Source: Nitrospirota bacterium (GTDB taxonomy: Bacteria; Nitrospirota; Thermodesulfovibrionia; Thermodesulfovibrionales; UBA6898). Taken from it: a DNA stretch of 35,718 nt. The notes under the pieces are model-generated. The model was not told where the DNA came from and made no database searches. It worked only from the letters and a program-made list of their open reading frames with translations. Position 1 is the stretch's first letter; every line of letters begins with the position of its first letter. Positions 35,481 to 35,718 of the stretch are shown here, piece after piece. The stretch lies in contig JAKAKQ010000363.1 in assembly GCA_021813425.1 (NCBI GenBank), positions 1-35,718 of the forward strand, in the 5' to 3' direction. The translations under genes and the position numbers were made by a program.

Positions 35481-35718
35481 ATGGGGAAGGCATCCAAGAA
35501 GAAAAAGGGCAAGGATACCGGCGCAATCCCTGATATTAAAACAGGGGTATCGGACAAAACCGGGGCTGGATATAAAAGCACAAAGATATTTTATAGTCCC
35601 TTGTTCCATATCCTCCTTATATCGGTTATCGGTCTCATAGTTTACTCAAATACATTCCATTCGGCTTTTTACTATGATGACGTGCCTCTCATTGCTGAAA
35701 ATAACACAATAAAGGCTT
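35481..35718 (+). CDS. N-terminal part of a membrane protein (TMTC-like/TPR glycosyltransferase type), truncated by the window edge
   Basis: MGKASKKKKGKD...LFHILLISVIGLIVYSNTFHSAFYYDDVPLIAENNTIKA; 'YSNTF...F.YDD...I.EN..I' is typical of that class. Confidence 0.65.
   Translation, partial: MGKASKKKKGKDTGAIPDIKTGVSDKTGAGYKSTKIFYSPLFHILLISVIGLIVYSNTFHSAFYYDDVPLIAENNTIKA

Noticed and set aside
35385-35609. N-terminal extension of the LPLAT ORF (start 35609)
   Set aside because: Overlaps a plausible divergent CDS starting at 35481 and lacks homology-like content; the start was moved to an internal Met.
1-35718. CRISPR array
   Set aside because: No set of regularly spaced identical repeats with unique spacers; the repeats present are irregular and degenerate.
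1-35718. tRNA/rRNA genes
   Set aside because: None recognised by eye; not proof of absence, tRNAscan-SE/Infernal would be decisive.

Overview
This 35.7 kb bacterial window reads as three blocks. Gene calls rest on motif recognition only; no database search was run. (A) 1-4.0 kb is a cluster of toxin-antitoxin-like modules: HEPN/MNT, HTH-MNT/HEPN with a frameshift, DUF433/DUF5615, and a small protein/nucleotidyltransferase pair. The genes are separated by degenerate dispersed repeats. (B) 4.0-11.5 kb and 23.6-35.6 kb look like two halves of one specialised type II fatty-acid/polyene-like lipid pathway. The parts are LolA, a catalytic ketosynthase (KS), a KS-like protein that has lost its catalytic residues, an acyltransferase, a ketoreductase, ACP, a hot-dog dehydratase, an MMPL/RND exporter, GT2, an LPLAT-type acyltransferase and a LolB-like lipoprotein. 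Mixed in are five B12-type radical SAM proteins and one SPASM-like radical SAM protein. The non-radical-SAM set resembles aryl polyene clusters; the radical SAM content recalls gene sets proposed for ladderane-type lipids. (C) 11.5-23.6 kb between the halves is accessory DNA. It holds a signal-peptide-bearing YqgE/AlgH protein, a secreted beta-helix protein, an FKBP, DUF1810, an operon of LexA-like repressor, 57-aa protein, single-chain nuclease-methylase-specificity protein and PD-(D/E)XK-like protein, an IS630-family element with clear TIRs and an A8 frameshift, and several antitoxins whose toxin genes survive only as fragments. The best candidates for undescribed biology are the radical-SAM-rich lipid pathway, the LexA-controlled RM-like operon, and the repeated loss of toxins with antitoxins kept.
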